Below are positions 9,646 to 18,379 of a DNA stretch of 64,000 bases, piece after piece. The stretch lies in NCBI GenBank assembly GCA_964435115.1, contig CAYSYM010000004.1:1-64000 (forward strand), in the 5' to 3' direction. The position numbers and the translations under genes were made by a program. The notes beneath the pieces are model-generated. The model was not told the DNA's origin. It saw nothing but the letters and a program-made list of their open reading frames with translations, and made no database searches. Numbering within the stretch: the stretch's first letter is position 1; the number at the start of each line of letters is the position of its first letter. This stretch comes from CAYSYM01 sp964435115 (GTDB lineage Bacteria > Chloroflexota > UBA6077 > CF-72).

Positions 9646-9789
9646 GGGTGTCAGAAATCAGGTATCGGGTATTGGGGAGGAGAACCCGCTGCCCTCTGCT
9701 GGCCCACCCCTGCCAACTGCACTCCACTCTCTGAGACCCGACATCTGAAGTCCGGCTCCCCAACGGCCAACACCCGATACCTGGCACCC
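9646..9789. repeat. imperfect long inverted repeat between recA and recX
   Basis: The left arm (9646-9678, GGGTGTCAG...AGGTATCGGGT...TTGGGGA) and the right arm (9757-9789) are imperfect inverted copies: the reverse complement of the right arm reads GGGTGCCAGGTATCGGGTGTTGG..., sharing the words CAGGTATCGGGT and TTGGGGA. The right arm ends at the base before the recX start codon. The words match repeats at 1880-1924 and 17411-17460. Confidence 0.65.
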
Positions 9790-10428
9790 ATGCCCCGGGT
9801 CGTCACGGCTCTCGAGCCTCAGAAGCGCCGCGGTGGACGCCGGGTGAACGTGTTCCTGGACGGGCGCTACGCCTTCAGCGTGTCCGCGGAGGCGGCCCAG
9901 GAGCTGCGTGTGGGGCAGGCGCTGGGCCAGGAATCGACCGCGCACGTGCTGGAGCAGGACCAGCTCCAGGTGGCGCTCGACGCCGCGCTCGGATTCCTCG
10001 GCTACCGGCCGCGCAGCGCGCAGGAGGTCAGGCGGTGGCTCACGCGTGAGGAGGTGCCACCGACTATCGTCGAGCGCGTGCTGGAGCGCCTGCGGCGCTG
10101 GGACCTGGTGAACGACGAGGGGTTCGCCCGCTACTGGGTGGAGCAGCGGCAGACGTTCCGGCCGCGAGGGGCGCGGCTGCTGAAAGCCGAGCTGCGACAG
10201 CGCGGGGTGTCGGCCGAGCTGGCGGCGGCCGTCGTCGGCGAGACGGATGCCTCGGCCGACGACGACGCCTACCGCGCGGCGGCTAAGAAGGCGCGCCAGC
10301 TCGCCGCGCTGGACGAGCGAACCTTCCGCCACCGGCTGGCCCAGTTCCTCGGGCGTCGCGGCTTCGAGTGGGACACGATCTCGGCCACCGTCGAGCGCCT
10401 GTGGGGTGAGATGAGAGCCGGCGGGTAG
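9790..10428 (+). CDS. recX: regulatory protein RecX
   Basis: Binds and restrains RecA filaments. The 212-residue length is normal, with the helical RecX repeats visible: ALGFLGYRPRSAQEVRRWLTRE, ERLRRWDLVNDEGFARYWVEQR, RGARLLKAELRQRGVS and RLAQFLGRRGFEWDTI. The N-terminal extension KRRGGRRVNVFLDGRYAFSV is common in RecX of this length. ATG 9790 follows the inverted repeat directly, and no clear ribosome-binding site is visible. Its place just downstream of recA supports the call. Confidence 0.9.
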   Translation: MPRVVTALEPQKRRGGRRVNVFLDGRYAFSVSAEAAQELRVGQALGQESTAHVLEQDQLQVALDAALGFLGYRPRSAQEVRRWLTREEVPPTIVERVLERLRRWDLVNDEGFARYWVEQRQTFRPRGARLLKAELRQRGVSAELAAAVVGETDASADDDAYRAAAKKARQLAALDERTFRHRLAQFLGRRGFEWDTISATVERLWGEMRAGG

Positions 10429-10482
10429 TAGCCAGCCGCCACCTCGCCAGCCATCAGCCACCAGGCGTCACCTCTCAGGCGC

Positions 10483-10531
10483 CAACACCCAACACCCAAC
10501 ACCCAACACCCAACACCCAACACCCAACACC
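10483..10531. repeat. seven perfect tandem copies of CAACACC
   Basis: A 49-bp array of a 7-mer (CAACACC) in seven perfect copies. It lies between recX and glnA and ends 2 bp from the glnA stop codon. There are no spacers, so it is not CRISPR. The word is related to the CCCAACAC/CCCAATACC words of the dispersed repeats. Confidence 0.95.
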
Positions 10532-10533
10532 CC

Positions 10534-11907
10534 TCAGTACGTCATGAGGTAGCGCTCCAGCTCCCAGGGACTCACGCGCATGCGGTATTCGTCCCACTCG
10601 GCTCGCTTGGCCTCCAGGAACCACTCGCTGACGTGCGGCCCCAGCGCCTCCTGCACGACCTCGTCCCTGGCGAACTCCTCGAGCGCCTCACCCAGCGAGC
10701 CTGGCAGCGTCTTGACTCCCTGCTTCTGGAGCATCTTGTCGTCGAAGTGATAGAGGTTCTCCTCGACCGGGCTGGGCAGCTCGAGCCCGCGCCTGATCCC
10801 GTCCAGCCCGGCGGCCAGCATGACGGCGAAGGCGAGGTAGGGGTTGGCGCTGGGATCGGGACAGCGCAGCTCCAGCCGGGTCGCCTCGGGCTTGCCCCGG
10901 CTCGCCTGCGGGATGCGGATGAGCGCCGAGCGGTTGATGCGCGCCCAGGAGATGTACACCGGCGCCTCGTAGCCCGGCACGAGCCGCTTGTACGAGTTCA
11001 CGAGTGGGGCGAGGACGGCAATCATACCGCGGGCGTGCGCGAGCAGGCCGGCGATGTAGCCGCGGGCCAGCTCGGAGAGCTGGTACTCGTGTGAAGGATC
11101 GTAGAAGAGGTTGGTCTTGCCGTCCCCCGTCCACAGGCTCTGGTGGGTGTGCATGCCGCTGCCGTTGATGCCGAAGAAGGGTTTGGGCATGAACGTGGCG
11201 TACAACCCGTGGCGCTGCGCGATCGCCTTGAGGGTGGTGCGGAAGGTGACCGCGTTGTCGGCCGTGCGCAGTGCATCGTCATACTTGAAGTCGATCTCGT
11301 GCTGGCCGCTGGCCACCTCGTGGTGGCTCGCTTCGACGACGATGCCCAGCTCTTCGAGCGCCTGCACCATCTCCTTGCGCACGTTGGCCGCCTCGTCGGT
11401 GGTGATGTCGAAGTAGCCGGCCTGGTCATGCGGCAGCGGCTCGACGCCTGGCGCAGCGCTGCCGTCGAGCCGCTCGGACGTGCGGCGGAGCATGAAGAAC
11501 TCGAGCTCCGGCCCGGTCATGAGCTTGAAGCCCATCTCCTGCGCACACGTGATCTGACGGCGCAGGACCCCGCGCGGGTCGCCGGCGAACGGCTCCCCCT
11601 CAGGGGTGTAGACGTCGCAGACGACCTTCGCCGTCGGGTTCTCGTCCCGCTCCCAGGGGATGATCCCGAAGGTCTCGAGGTCAGGATCCAGGTACATGTC
11701 GCTCTCGTGGATGCGGGCGAAGCCCTCGATGCTCGACCCGTCGAACCACAGGCCGTGGTCAACCGCGTCGGCGAACTTGTGGAAAGGGATGTGGACGTTC
11801 TTGACCACCCCGAGGATGTCGGTGAACTGGAGGCTGACGAATCGGACGTGGGCCGCTTCGGCCTGCTGCCAGGCGCGCTCCTTGAGCGCGGCACGATCGG
11901 TAGCCAT
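10534..11907 (-). CDS. glnA: glutamine synthetase, type I-alpha
   Basis: Makes glutamine from glutamate, ammonia and ATP in the cytosol; forms dodecamers. It has 457 residues, with the beta-grasp segment WFDGSSIEGFARIHESD, the metal and substrate motifs TGPELEFFML, HHEVASGQHEIDFKYDDAL, FGINGSGMHTHQSLW and NSYKRLVPGYEAPVYISW, and RCPDPSANPYLAFA. The segment near the adenylylation site (NLYHFDDKMLQKQGVKTLPGSL) looks like the alpha class, not the adenylylated beta class. The start is ATG 11907, with AAGGAG 11 nt upstream. It lies 41 bp downstream of a pucR-like gene on the same strand. Confidence 0.95.
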   Translation of the reverse strand: MATDRAALKERAWQQAEAAHVRFVSLQFTDILGVVKNVHIPFHKFADAVDHGLWFDGSSIEGFARIHESDMYLDPDLETFGIIPWERDENPTAKVVCDVYTPEGEPFAGDPRGVLRRQITCAQEMGFKLMTGPELEFFMLRRTSERLDGSAAPGVEPLPHDQAGYFDITTDEAANVRKEMVQALEELGIVVEASHHEVASGQHEIDFKYDDALRTADNAVTFRTTLKAIAQRHGLYATFMPKPFFGINGSGMHTHQSLWTGDGKTNLFYDPSHEYQLSELARGYIAGLLAHARGMIAVLAPLVNSYKRLVPGYEAPVYISWARINRSALIRIPQASRGKPEATRLELRCPDPSANPYLAFAVMLAAGLDGIRRGLELPSPVEENLYHFDDKMLQKQGVKTLPGSLGEALEEFARDEVVQEALGPHVSEWFLEAKRAEWDEYRMRVSPWELERYLMTY

Positions 11908-11948
11908 ACGCTGCGTTGCTCCTTGTCGACTCAGTGTGTCGTACCCCG

Positions 11949-13607
11949 TCACCCACGAGGCAGGGTAGCTCCGGCTCCTACCGATGCCCTGATCTTGAGC
12001 GCGAGCTGGAGATCGAGGCGCGTATCGGGATCCTCGAGGTCGGTGCCCCCGAGGAGCTCCCGGATGCGCTCCAGGCGGTAGATCAGGGTGTTGCGGTGGA
12101 CGTGGAGGTCGCGGGCGGCCTGCATGTGATTGCCGCCAGCGGCGAAGAAGGCGGCCAGCGTCTGCACGAGCTCCGAGCGGTGCTGCCGGTCGTACGCCGC
12201 GAGCGGGCCGAGGAGGTCGGCCTGGAAGGCTTCCAGCTCGGGGTGGCCGGCCAGGTGGAAGATCAGCCGCAGCGCGCCCAGGCGGGCGAAGTGCAGGGTG
12301 GTCGCACCGCCCGGCATGCTAGCGGCGATCTCGGCCGCCTGGATGGCCTCGCGCAACGCGGCGTGGTGGCTCGTCGCGCGGCCGGGGCTTCGCCCAACAC
12401 CCGCGACCACCGGGATCGTGTCGGGCGCGAGCGCGCGCTCCAGCTCCAGGCGCAGGTGGTCGACCCAGCCCGTGGCCTGGGCCCACTGGGTCGGGTCCAC
12501 CTCGCGTGGGCAGGGCACGAGCACCTGCACGGTCCCATCGCGCTCACGCAGGAGCGTCGAGACGTTGGCCAGCACCAGGCGGCGGCGCACCACGTCCACG
12601 AAGCGCTGCTGCTGGCGAGGCGCGACCGGTCGCCCGCGTGGCAGGCGCGGTCGCAGCACGAAGACGAGGTGAGACTGGGCAAGGTCGTACCCGAGCGACC
12701 GAGCACGGGCGTGAAGCTGGTCGAGGGCAGGCGCCGGATTGTCCAGCAGCTCCTCCAGGAAGTCGCCCTGGATGCGCAGCCGCGCCTCGACGACCGCCGA
12801 TTGCTTGGCCAGCTCGATGGCCAGCACCGACGCGGCGCGGTCGGCCACCCGGTGGTCGAACTCGGTGAAGTCGTCGCGGTCGCCGGCGACGGCCAGGTAG
12901 CCCTCGACGGCCTCGCGGAGGACGAGCGGGCGCACGAGTGCCGCCAGCGCGCCGCCGCCAGCGACCCGAAGCGAGGTCAAGCGCGTGTCCACGCCGTCGA
13001 GCTGCCCTTCCCAGACCCGGCGGCGCAGGTGGGCGATGCCTTCGAGGCTGGCCCGGTCGCCTCCTGCCTGGAGGGTGGGCTGGAAGTGCTCATCCAGCAC
13101 GTAGACAGCCTTGCCGGTGACCTCGTGGACGATCGCTGCCAGCCGCTCCGACCCGCGATCCTCGACGAGCGTGGCGAGCAGGCGGTCGTACACGGCCTGG
13201 GCGCGCTCGGCGATAGCCCGGTCGCGATCCACGACGAGCGAGACGATAGCCCGCTCCACCTCGGCGAGGGCGGTGGTAGGGGGCACCTGGAACACCGGCG
13301 TGGCGCACTGGTCGACCTCGGCCAGGACGTCGGCGGCGACCCGCTCGTTGACGACGAAGGCGACGACACCCGTGGCGGCGACGTCGCGCAGGAGACGGGC
13401 AGTCGCGCGGTGGTCGCCGGCGTGGTGGAGCAAGCTGCTGGACAGGAGCCAGACCTCGCCAGGCTCGATTGAGCCGAGCGCGGCCGGCCGCGCTCGCAGC
13501 AGGCGAGCCCAGGTCACGGGCCTGGAGAGCCCGGCCGCGCCGGCGAGCAGGGTCGACTCCACCGGCAGGGCAAACCGGGCGACTTCGGACACTGTGACTA
13601 AAGCCAT
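11949..13607 (-). CDS. PucR/CdaR-family transcriptional regulator
   Basis: A cytosolic DNA-binding regulator of 552 residues. The N-terminal PucR domain (about 1-125, MALVTVSEVARFALPVESTLLAG...) is followed by a central GAF/GGDEF-like region and a C-terminal helix-turn-helix of the HTH_30 kind (ELVQTLAAFFAAGGNHMQAARDLHVHRNTLIYRLERI). In known systems such proteins control purine, amino-acid or sugar-acid use. Here it precedes glnA, which suggests a nitrogen role; that is inference. The start is ATG 13607; a TTG six codons upstream is possible. No strong ribosome site is seen at either. Confidence 0.88.
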   Translation of the reverse strand: MALVTVSEVARFALPVESTLLAGAAGLSRPVTWARLLRARPAALGSIEPGEVWLLSSSLLHHAGDHRATARLLRDVAATGVVAFVVNERVAADVLAEVDQCATPVFQVPPTTALAEVERAIVSLVVDRDRAIAERAQAVYDRLLATLVEDRGSERLAAIVHEVTGKAVYVLDEHFQPTLQAGGDRASLEGIAHLRRRVWEGQLDGVDTRLTSLRVAGGGALAALVRPLVLREAVEGYLAVAGDRDDFTEFDHRVADRAASVLAIELAKQSAVVEARLRIQGDFLEELLDNPAPALDQLHARARSLGYDLAQSHLVFVLRPRLPRGRPVAPRQQQRFVDVVRRRLVLANVSTLLRERDGTVQVLVPCPREVDPTQWAQATGWVDHLRLELERALAPDTIPVVAGVGRSPGRATSHHAALREAIQAAEIAASMPGGATTLHFARLGALRLIFHLAGHPELEAFQADLLGPLAAYDRQHRSELVQTLAAFFAAGGNHMQAARDLHVHRNTLIYRLERIRELLGGTDLEDPDTRLDLQLALKIRASVGAGATLPRG

Positions 13608-13657
13608 GTCGGGTTCCGCCGCCAAGCCCAGCTGCCGCGGGTGCCTGGACAGGGCAG

Positions 13658-13663
13658 ATCATA
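13658..13663 (-). promoter_or_regulatory. candidate -10 box for pucR-glnA
   Basis: TATGAT on the minus strand, 50 nt upstream of the pucR start. No good -35 is visible at the usual distance, so support is moderate at best. Confidence 0.35.
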
Positions 13664-13731
13664 CAAGCCCGACACCGGGACGGGTAGGGCCGCCGGCCGG
13701 GGCCGGCCAGCCTGCCGGGGGGCGCACCTGC

Positions 13732-13737
13732 TACACT
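13732..13737 (+). promoter_or_regulatory. candidate -10 box of the pyr operon
   Basis: TACACT on the plus strand. Transcription starting about 7 nt later would give a leader of roughly 60 nt that contains the whole PyrR-binding hairpin. The -35 region is weak. Confidence 0.45.
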
Positions 13738-13765
13738 GGCGGGCAAGCGAAGAGCGATTGTCCGC

Positions 13766-13799
13766 CCTTTAACTGCGGCCCCGTGAGGCCGAGAAGGAG
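13766..13799 (+). promoter_or_regulatory. PyrR-binding RNA hairpin covering the pyrR ribosome-binding site
   Basis: The leader RNA fits the PyrR anti-antiterminator consensus: CCUU (13766-13769) pairs with AAGG (13794-13797), then an internal bulge with UUUAAC-like sequence, GGCC (13777-13780) pairs with GGCC (13787-13790), and a CCGUGA hexaloop (13781-13786) as in known PyrR sites. The lower stem contains AAGGAG (13794-13799), the Shine-Dalgarno sequence 6 nt before the pyrR ATG. No separate terminator is visible, so UMP-bound PyrR would block translation directly, as proposed for actinobacterial leaders. Recognition is from the consensus; binding is inferred. Confidence 0.8.
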
Positions 13800-13805
13800 T
13801 GTGGC

Positions 13806-14414
13806 ATGGGCCTGGATGGCCGAAGAGTGGTCGGCGCCCACAAGCTCCTGGGTGCCGATGACGTCAGGCGCGCGGTGGCGCGCCTCGCCCACGAGATCGT
13901 GGAGCGCAACCATGGGGTCGAGCGGCTCGTCCTCGTGGGGCTTCGGACGCGGGGAGTTCCGCTCGCCCACCGGCTGCAGCGGCTGATCGAGCAGTTCGAA
14001 GGCGCGTCGGTGCCGCTCGGCGAGCTGGACGTCGCGCTGTACCGCGACGACGTGCACCAGCGGGGAGCGCGGGTGCTGCAGCCCACCGAGATCCCCGTGG
14101 ACGTGACCGACAAGACTGTCGTCCTGGTAGACGACGTGCTATACACCGGCCGGACCGCGCGGGCGGCGCTGGACGCGCTGATCGACCTGGGGCGGCCGCG
14201 CGCCATCCAGCTCGTCTGTCTGGTCGACCGCGGCCACCGCGAGCTGCCGATCAGGCCGGACTACGTGGGCAAGAACCTGCCCACCAGCCAGAGCGAGACC
14301 GTGAAGGTACACCTGGCAGAGGTGGATGGCGAGGACGAGGTGCTCCTGCTGCGGCCCGGCGAGCGGCTCGCGCGCGTGGAGCAGGTCCGTTCCTGGAAGG
14401 AGGGCAGGACATGA
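13806..14414 (+). CDS. pyrR: pyrimidine operon regulator PyrR (possible uracil phosphoribosyltransferase activity)
   Basis: An RNA-binding regulator that senses UMP/UTP against PRPP. It has 202 residues, with the PRPP-binding signature VVLVDDVLYTGRTARAALDAL at about 105-125, the RTRGVPLAHRL loop and the C-terminal LVDRGHRELPIRPDYVGKNLPTS stretch that is diagnostic for PyrR. ATG 13806 has AAGGAG 6 nt upstream, inside the predicted PyrR hairpin, so the gene is probably autoregulated. First gene of the pyr operon; overlaps pyrB as ATGA. Confidence 0.95.
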   Translation: MGLDGRRVVGAHKLLGADDVRRAVARLAHEIVERNHGVERLVLVGLRTRGVPLAHRLQRLIEQFEGASVPLGELDVALYRDDVHQRGARVLQPTEIPVDVTDKTVVLVDDVLYTGRTARAALDALIDLGRPRAIQLVCLVDRGHRELPIRPDYVGKNLPTSQSETVKVHLAEVDGEDEVLLLRPGERLARVEQVRSWKEGRT

Positions 14415-15484
14415 GCGCACGAGCCGGGCGCGGGACAGCCGTCCCGCCCGCTCCGACCGCCTGGTCCACGGCCCAGACGCCCGCCCCTGACGGGTTGGCC
14501 CCGGGCCGCGACGCCGGCGACGTGGGCGGGCGGGCGCTCCGACAGCGCCACCTGCTGGACCTGGATGACTACTCGGCCGCCGAGATCAGGACCATTCTCG
14601 ACACGGCGGGCGTGATGAAGGGCGTGCTGGGGCGGCCGATCAAGCGCGTCCCTACGCTGCGTGGCAAGACCCTGGTGACCCTCTTCTACGAGGCCAGCAC
14701 ACGTACCCGCGTGTCGTTCGAGATGGCCGCCAAAGCGCTGGGGGCCGACACGATCGGCGTCACTGCCTCGACCAGCTCGGTGAGCAAGGGCGAGTCGCTG
14801 GTCGATACGGTCCGCACGCTCCAGGCGCTCGGCGCCGACGTGGTGGCCATGCGGCACCCGCAGGCAGGGGCGCCCTATGTGGTGGCAGACCAGGTGGCGG
14901 CCGCGGTGATCAACGCCGGGGATGGCTGGCACGCGCACCCCAGCCAGGCCCTCCTGGACCTCTTCACCATCCGCGAGCGGCTTGGCCGCATCGAAGGGCT
15001 GCGTGTGGCGATCGTCGGCGACATCCTGCACAGCCGGGTCGCCCGGTCGAACCTGTGGGGGCTCACGCGGATGGGCGCGCAGGTGGTGCTGTGCGGCCCG
15101 CCGACGCTGCTGCCGCCGTCGAGCTTCGGCGCGGGCCTGCCATGGCCGGTAGACGTAGCGTACCAGCTCGACCGCGCGCTCGCCGGTGCGGACGTGGTGA
15201 TGGTGCTGCGCCTGCAGACCGAGCGGCAGGCGGGTGGGCTGCTGCCGAGTGTGCGCGAGTACGTGCGCCTGTACGGTCTGACGGAGGAGCGGCTGGCCGG
15301 GGCGAAGCCGGGCGCCCTGGTGATGCACCCGGGGCCGATGAACGAGGGCGTCGAGATCGATCCGCGGGTTGCGCGCAGCCCGCAGTCGACCATCGAGGAG
15401 CAGGTCGCGAATGGCGTCGCCGTGAGGATGGCACTGCTCTACCTGCTGGCGGGCGTGCGCGCCGAGATCGGGCAGGTAGCCTGA
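14411..15484 (+). CDS. pyrB: aspartate carbamoyltransferase catalytic subunit
   Basis: Joins carbamoyl phosphate and aspartate, the second pyrimidine step. It has 357 residues, with the carbamoyl-phosphate motif STRTR at 96-100, HPSQALLDLFT and the C-terminal HPGPMNEGVEI. About 45 N-terminal residues rich in Ala, Pro and Gly precede the usual family start (RHLLDLDDYS), so the protein is longer than the usual 305-320; a later start is possible, but the ATG at 14411 forms a neat ATGA overlap with pyrR. No pyrI regulatory-subunit gene is present; the next gene, a class I dihydroorotase, is the expected partner. Confidence 0.95.
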   Translation: MSARAGRGTAVPPAPTAWSTAQTPAPDGLAPGRDAGDVGGRALRQRHLLDLDDYSAAEIRTILDTAGVMKGVLGRPIKRVPTLRGKTLVTLFYEASTRTRVSFEMAAKALGADTIGVTASTSSVSKGESLVDTVRTLQALGADVVAMRHPQAGAPYVVADQVAAAVINAGDGWHAHPSQALLDLFTIRERLGRIEGLRVAIVGDILHSRVARSNLWGLTRMGAQVVLCGPPTLLPPSSFGAGLPWPVDVAYQLDRALAGADVVMVLRLQTERQAGGLLPSVREYVRLYGLTEERLAGAKPGALVMHPGPMNEGVEIDPRVARSPQSTIEEQVANGVAVRMALLYLLAGVRAEIGQVA

Positions 15485-16863
15485 TGGTGGCGCCAGGCCA
15501 GCCGCCCGACCCCCGGGGCCGGACCAGGTTCGTCGGCGGACGGGTGATCGACCCGGCCTCGGAGACCGACGCGGTCCTCGACCTCGTCGTCGACGACGGT
15601 CGGATTGTCGGCACCGCGCGCGGCTCAGGCGAGGCGGACGGCGAGACGCTGGTCGATGCGCGGGGGCTGGTGGTGGCGCCAGGGTTCATCGACCTCCACT
15701 GCCACCTGCGCGAACCCGGCGACGAGGACAAGGAGACGATCGCGACGGGCACGCGGGCGGCGGCAGCCGGCGGGTTCACCACCGTGTGCGCGATGCCGAA
15801 CACGCATCCCTCGATCGACACCGCCTCCGACGTCGAGGCGGTGCTGGCGATTGCCCGGCGCGATGCAGTGGTGCGGGTACTGCCCACCGGCACGGTGACC
15901 AAGCAGCGCGCGGGGCGAGAGCTCTCGGAGATGGCCGACATGGCCGCGGCCGGCGCGGTCGCGTTCACGGATGACGGCCGCATGGTCCGGCCGGCCGGGC
16001 TCATGCGGCGGGCGCTGGAGTACACGCTCCTGGTTGGGAAGCCTGTCTCTGACCACGCCGAAGATCCAGAGCTGGTGGCGGGCGGCGTGATGAACGAGGG
16101 GCCGCTGGCAACGGCGCTGGGCCTGCAAGGGGTACCACACGAGGCCGAGGAGGTGGCCGTCGAGCGGGACCTGGCGCTGGCGCGGCTCACGGGTGGGCGG
16201 CTGCACCTGGCCCACCTGAGCGTGGCGGGGGCCGTGGAGGCGGTTCGCCGGGCGAAGGCCGCGGGGGTGCGGGTGACGGCGGAGGTAACCCCCCATCACC
16301 TGGCGCTCTCGGAGGCGTGCGTGGCGGGCAGGAGCCCCAGCCGGCGGTACGACACGCACGCGCGGGTGAACCCCCCACTGCGGACGCCAGAGGACGCCGC
16401 TGCGCTCCTGGACGGTGTGCGCGATGGGACGATCGACTGCATCGCGACCGATCACGCGCCCCACCGCTGGGTGGACAAGGCGTGCGAGTTCGACCAGGCC
16501 GCACCCGGCATCTCGGGCCTGGAGACGGCGTATGGCCTGCTGATGGGGCTGGTGCACGCCGGGAAGCTGAGCCTGGCGGAGCTGATCGCGGCGCTGACCG
16601 CGCGGCCGGCCGCGGCCTGGGAGCTGCCGTATGGCACACTCCGTCCAGGCGCGTCCGCGGACCTGGTGGTCCTGGATCCCGCGCGCACCTGGACGGTGGA
16701 CCCGGAGCGGTTCGTGTCGAAGGGCAGGAACTCTCCGCTCCAGGGCCAGGCGCTGCGCGGCGCCATCCGCCTCACCATGCTCGGCGGCGTGGTGGTGTAC
16801 GACGGCCCGCCGCCCTCGACCACCGCCGCTCAGCACGCCGTCTCTAGCCCGCAGCGCCAGTGA
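15484..16863 (+). CDS. pyrC: dihydroorotase, class I
   Basis: Cyclises carbamoyl aspartate to dihydroorotate. It has 459 residues; the amidohydrolase metal ligands are visible in FIDLHCHLREPG, AFTDDGRMV (Asp in place of a carboxylated Lys, as in the Aquifex type), VTPHHLALS and CIATDHAPH. The GFTTVCAMPNTHP and KGRNSPLQGQALRG motifs are typical. Class I enzymes of this type often need aspartate carbamoyltransferase bound for activity, consistent with the 1-bp TGATG overlap with pyrB. The start is ATG 15484. Confidence 0.95.
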   Translation: MVAPGQPPDPRGRTRFVGGRVIDPASETDAVLDLVVDDGRIVGTARGSGEADGETLVDARGLVVAPGFIDLHCHLREPGDEDKETIATGTRAAAAGGFTTVCAMPNTHPSIDTASDVEAVLAIARRDAVVRVLPTGTVTKQRAGRELSEMADMAAAGAVAFTDDGRMVRPAGLMRRALEYTLLVGKPVSDHAEDPELVAGGVMNEGPLATALGLQGVPHEAEEVAVERDLALARLTGGRLHLAHLSVAGAVEAVRRAKAAGVRVTAEVTPHHLALSEACVAGRSPSRRYDTHARVNPPLRTPEDAAALLDGVRDGTIDCIATDHAPHRWVDKACEFDQAAPGISGLETAYGLLMGLVHAGKLSLAELIAALTARPAAAWELPYGTLRPGASADLVVLDPARTWTVDPERFVSKGRNSPLQGQALRGAIRLTMLGGVVVYDGPPPSTTAAQHAVSSPQRQ

Positions 16864-18379
16864 CGCACTCTCCCCTCCTCCACGAGCACGCCTCGATGGC
16901 TCGCCAGAGCGGCCTGGCGCTCGAGGATGGGTCGGTCTACCTGGGCGAGCCGTTCGGCGCCGAGGTCGACGCGGCGGCCGAGGTCGTCTTCAACACCGGC
17001 ATGACCGGCTACCAGGAGATCGCCACCGATCCCTCCTACCGCGGCCAGATGGTGGTGCTGACGCACCCACAGGTGGGGAACTACGGCGTCGCCCCGAGCG
17101 GGGATGAGTCGGTGCGGCCGTGGATCTCGGGGCTCGTCGTGCGTGAGTTGGCAGCGCACCCGCACCACTGGGAAGCGCGGGAGCGGCTGGAAGCCTACCT
17201 GGCGCGCTGGGGGGTACCCGGCCTGCAGGGCGTCGACACGCGGGCACTGGTGCGGCGGCTTCGGAGCGAAGGTACGCTGCGCGGCGTGCTGCGGATCAGC
17301 CGGCCAGGTGGGTTCACGCCGGCCGACCTGGAACAGCTCCGGGCCGACGCCCGCCTGGCGCCCTCGGTCTCGCAGCTCGAGCTGGTGCACGACGTGAGCG
17401 GAATCCTGCCGGGTGTCGGGCCGCAGGCGTCGGGTGTCGGGTATCGGGAATCGGAGACCCCACCTGCCACCGGTGCGTCGTCCGATACGCGCGCCGAAGT
17501 CGCGGTCCTGGACCTCGGGGCCAAGTGGACCATCCTGCGGTCCCTGGAGCGCCGCGGCATCCGGCCGCGCGTCTTCCGCTGGGACGCCCGGGCGAACGAG
17601 ATGCTGGCGGCGAAGCCGAAGGCGATCGTGGTGTCGAACGGACCGGGCGACCCGGCCCGTCTGCCGAGCGTGGTGGAGGAGCTGCGCGCGCTGGTGGCGT
17701 CGGGCACCCCACTCCTGGGCATCTGCCTGGGGCACCAGCTCCTTGGGCTGGCGGCCGGGGCGACGACCAGCCGGCTGCGCTACGGCCACCACGGCGGTAA
17801 CCACCCGGTGCTCGATCTCGCCTCTGGCCGGGTGACCATCACCACCCAGAACCACGAGTTCCAGGTGGACCGCGACTCGCTGCCGCCCGGGAGCGGGTTC
17901 GAGGTGTCGCAGGTGGACCTCAACGATGGCTCGGTGGAAGGGCTCCGCCATCGGGAGCTGCCGGTCTGGTCGGTGCAGTACCACCCGGAGGGGTGCCCCG
18001 GGCCGCAGGACAGCCAGCCGCTGTTCGACGAGCTCCTGGTCCGGGCGGGGGTCGCGGCGCACACGCCTGCCCCAGTCGTGCGGGGGGCGGGAACGCTCGG
18101 CATGAAGGGAGTGGCTTCGCAGCCCGGCACCCCGCGTGCCGGGGACGCGAGAGACCTCTCGGGGCTGCGGTCTGGCGATCACGCACCCACCCCTTCTACG
18201 GAGGGCGGGAGGACCCCCTCTACGGAGGGCGCGGGGGCTCCTTCTGTGAGGGGTGCGGGGGCTCCTTCTGTGAGGGGTGCGGGGGCTCCGCCTCGGAGGG
18301 GTGCGGGGGGCGAAGCCCCCCGCGGATCTCCCCGTCACCCACGCTCCCCTGGAGGGGAGCGGGGGCTGGGGGGTGAGGG

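Noticed and set aside
10483..10531. Short regular array considered as CRISPR
   Set aside because: Seven-base units without spacers and no cas genes; a simple tandem repeat.
11916..13472. Open frame of 518 codons antisense to pucR
   Set aside because: Arg/Gly/Ala/Pro-biased translation without motifs; a shadow of the GC-rich PucR gene, whose own protein has clear domains.
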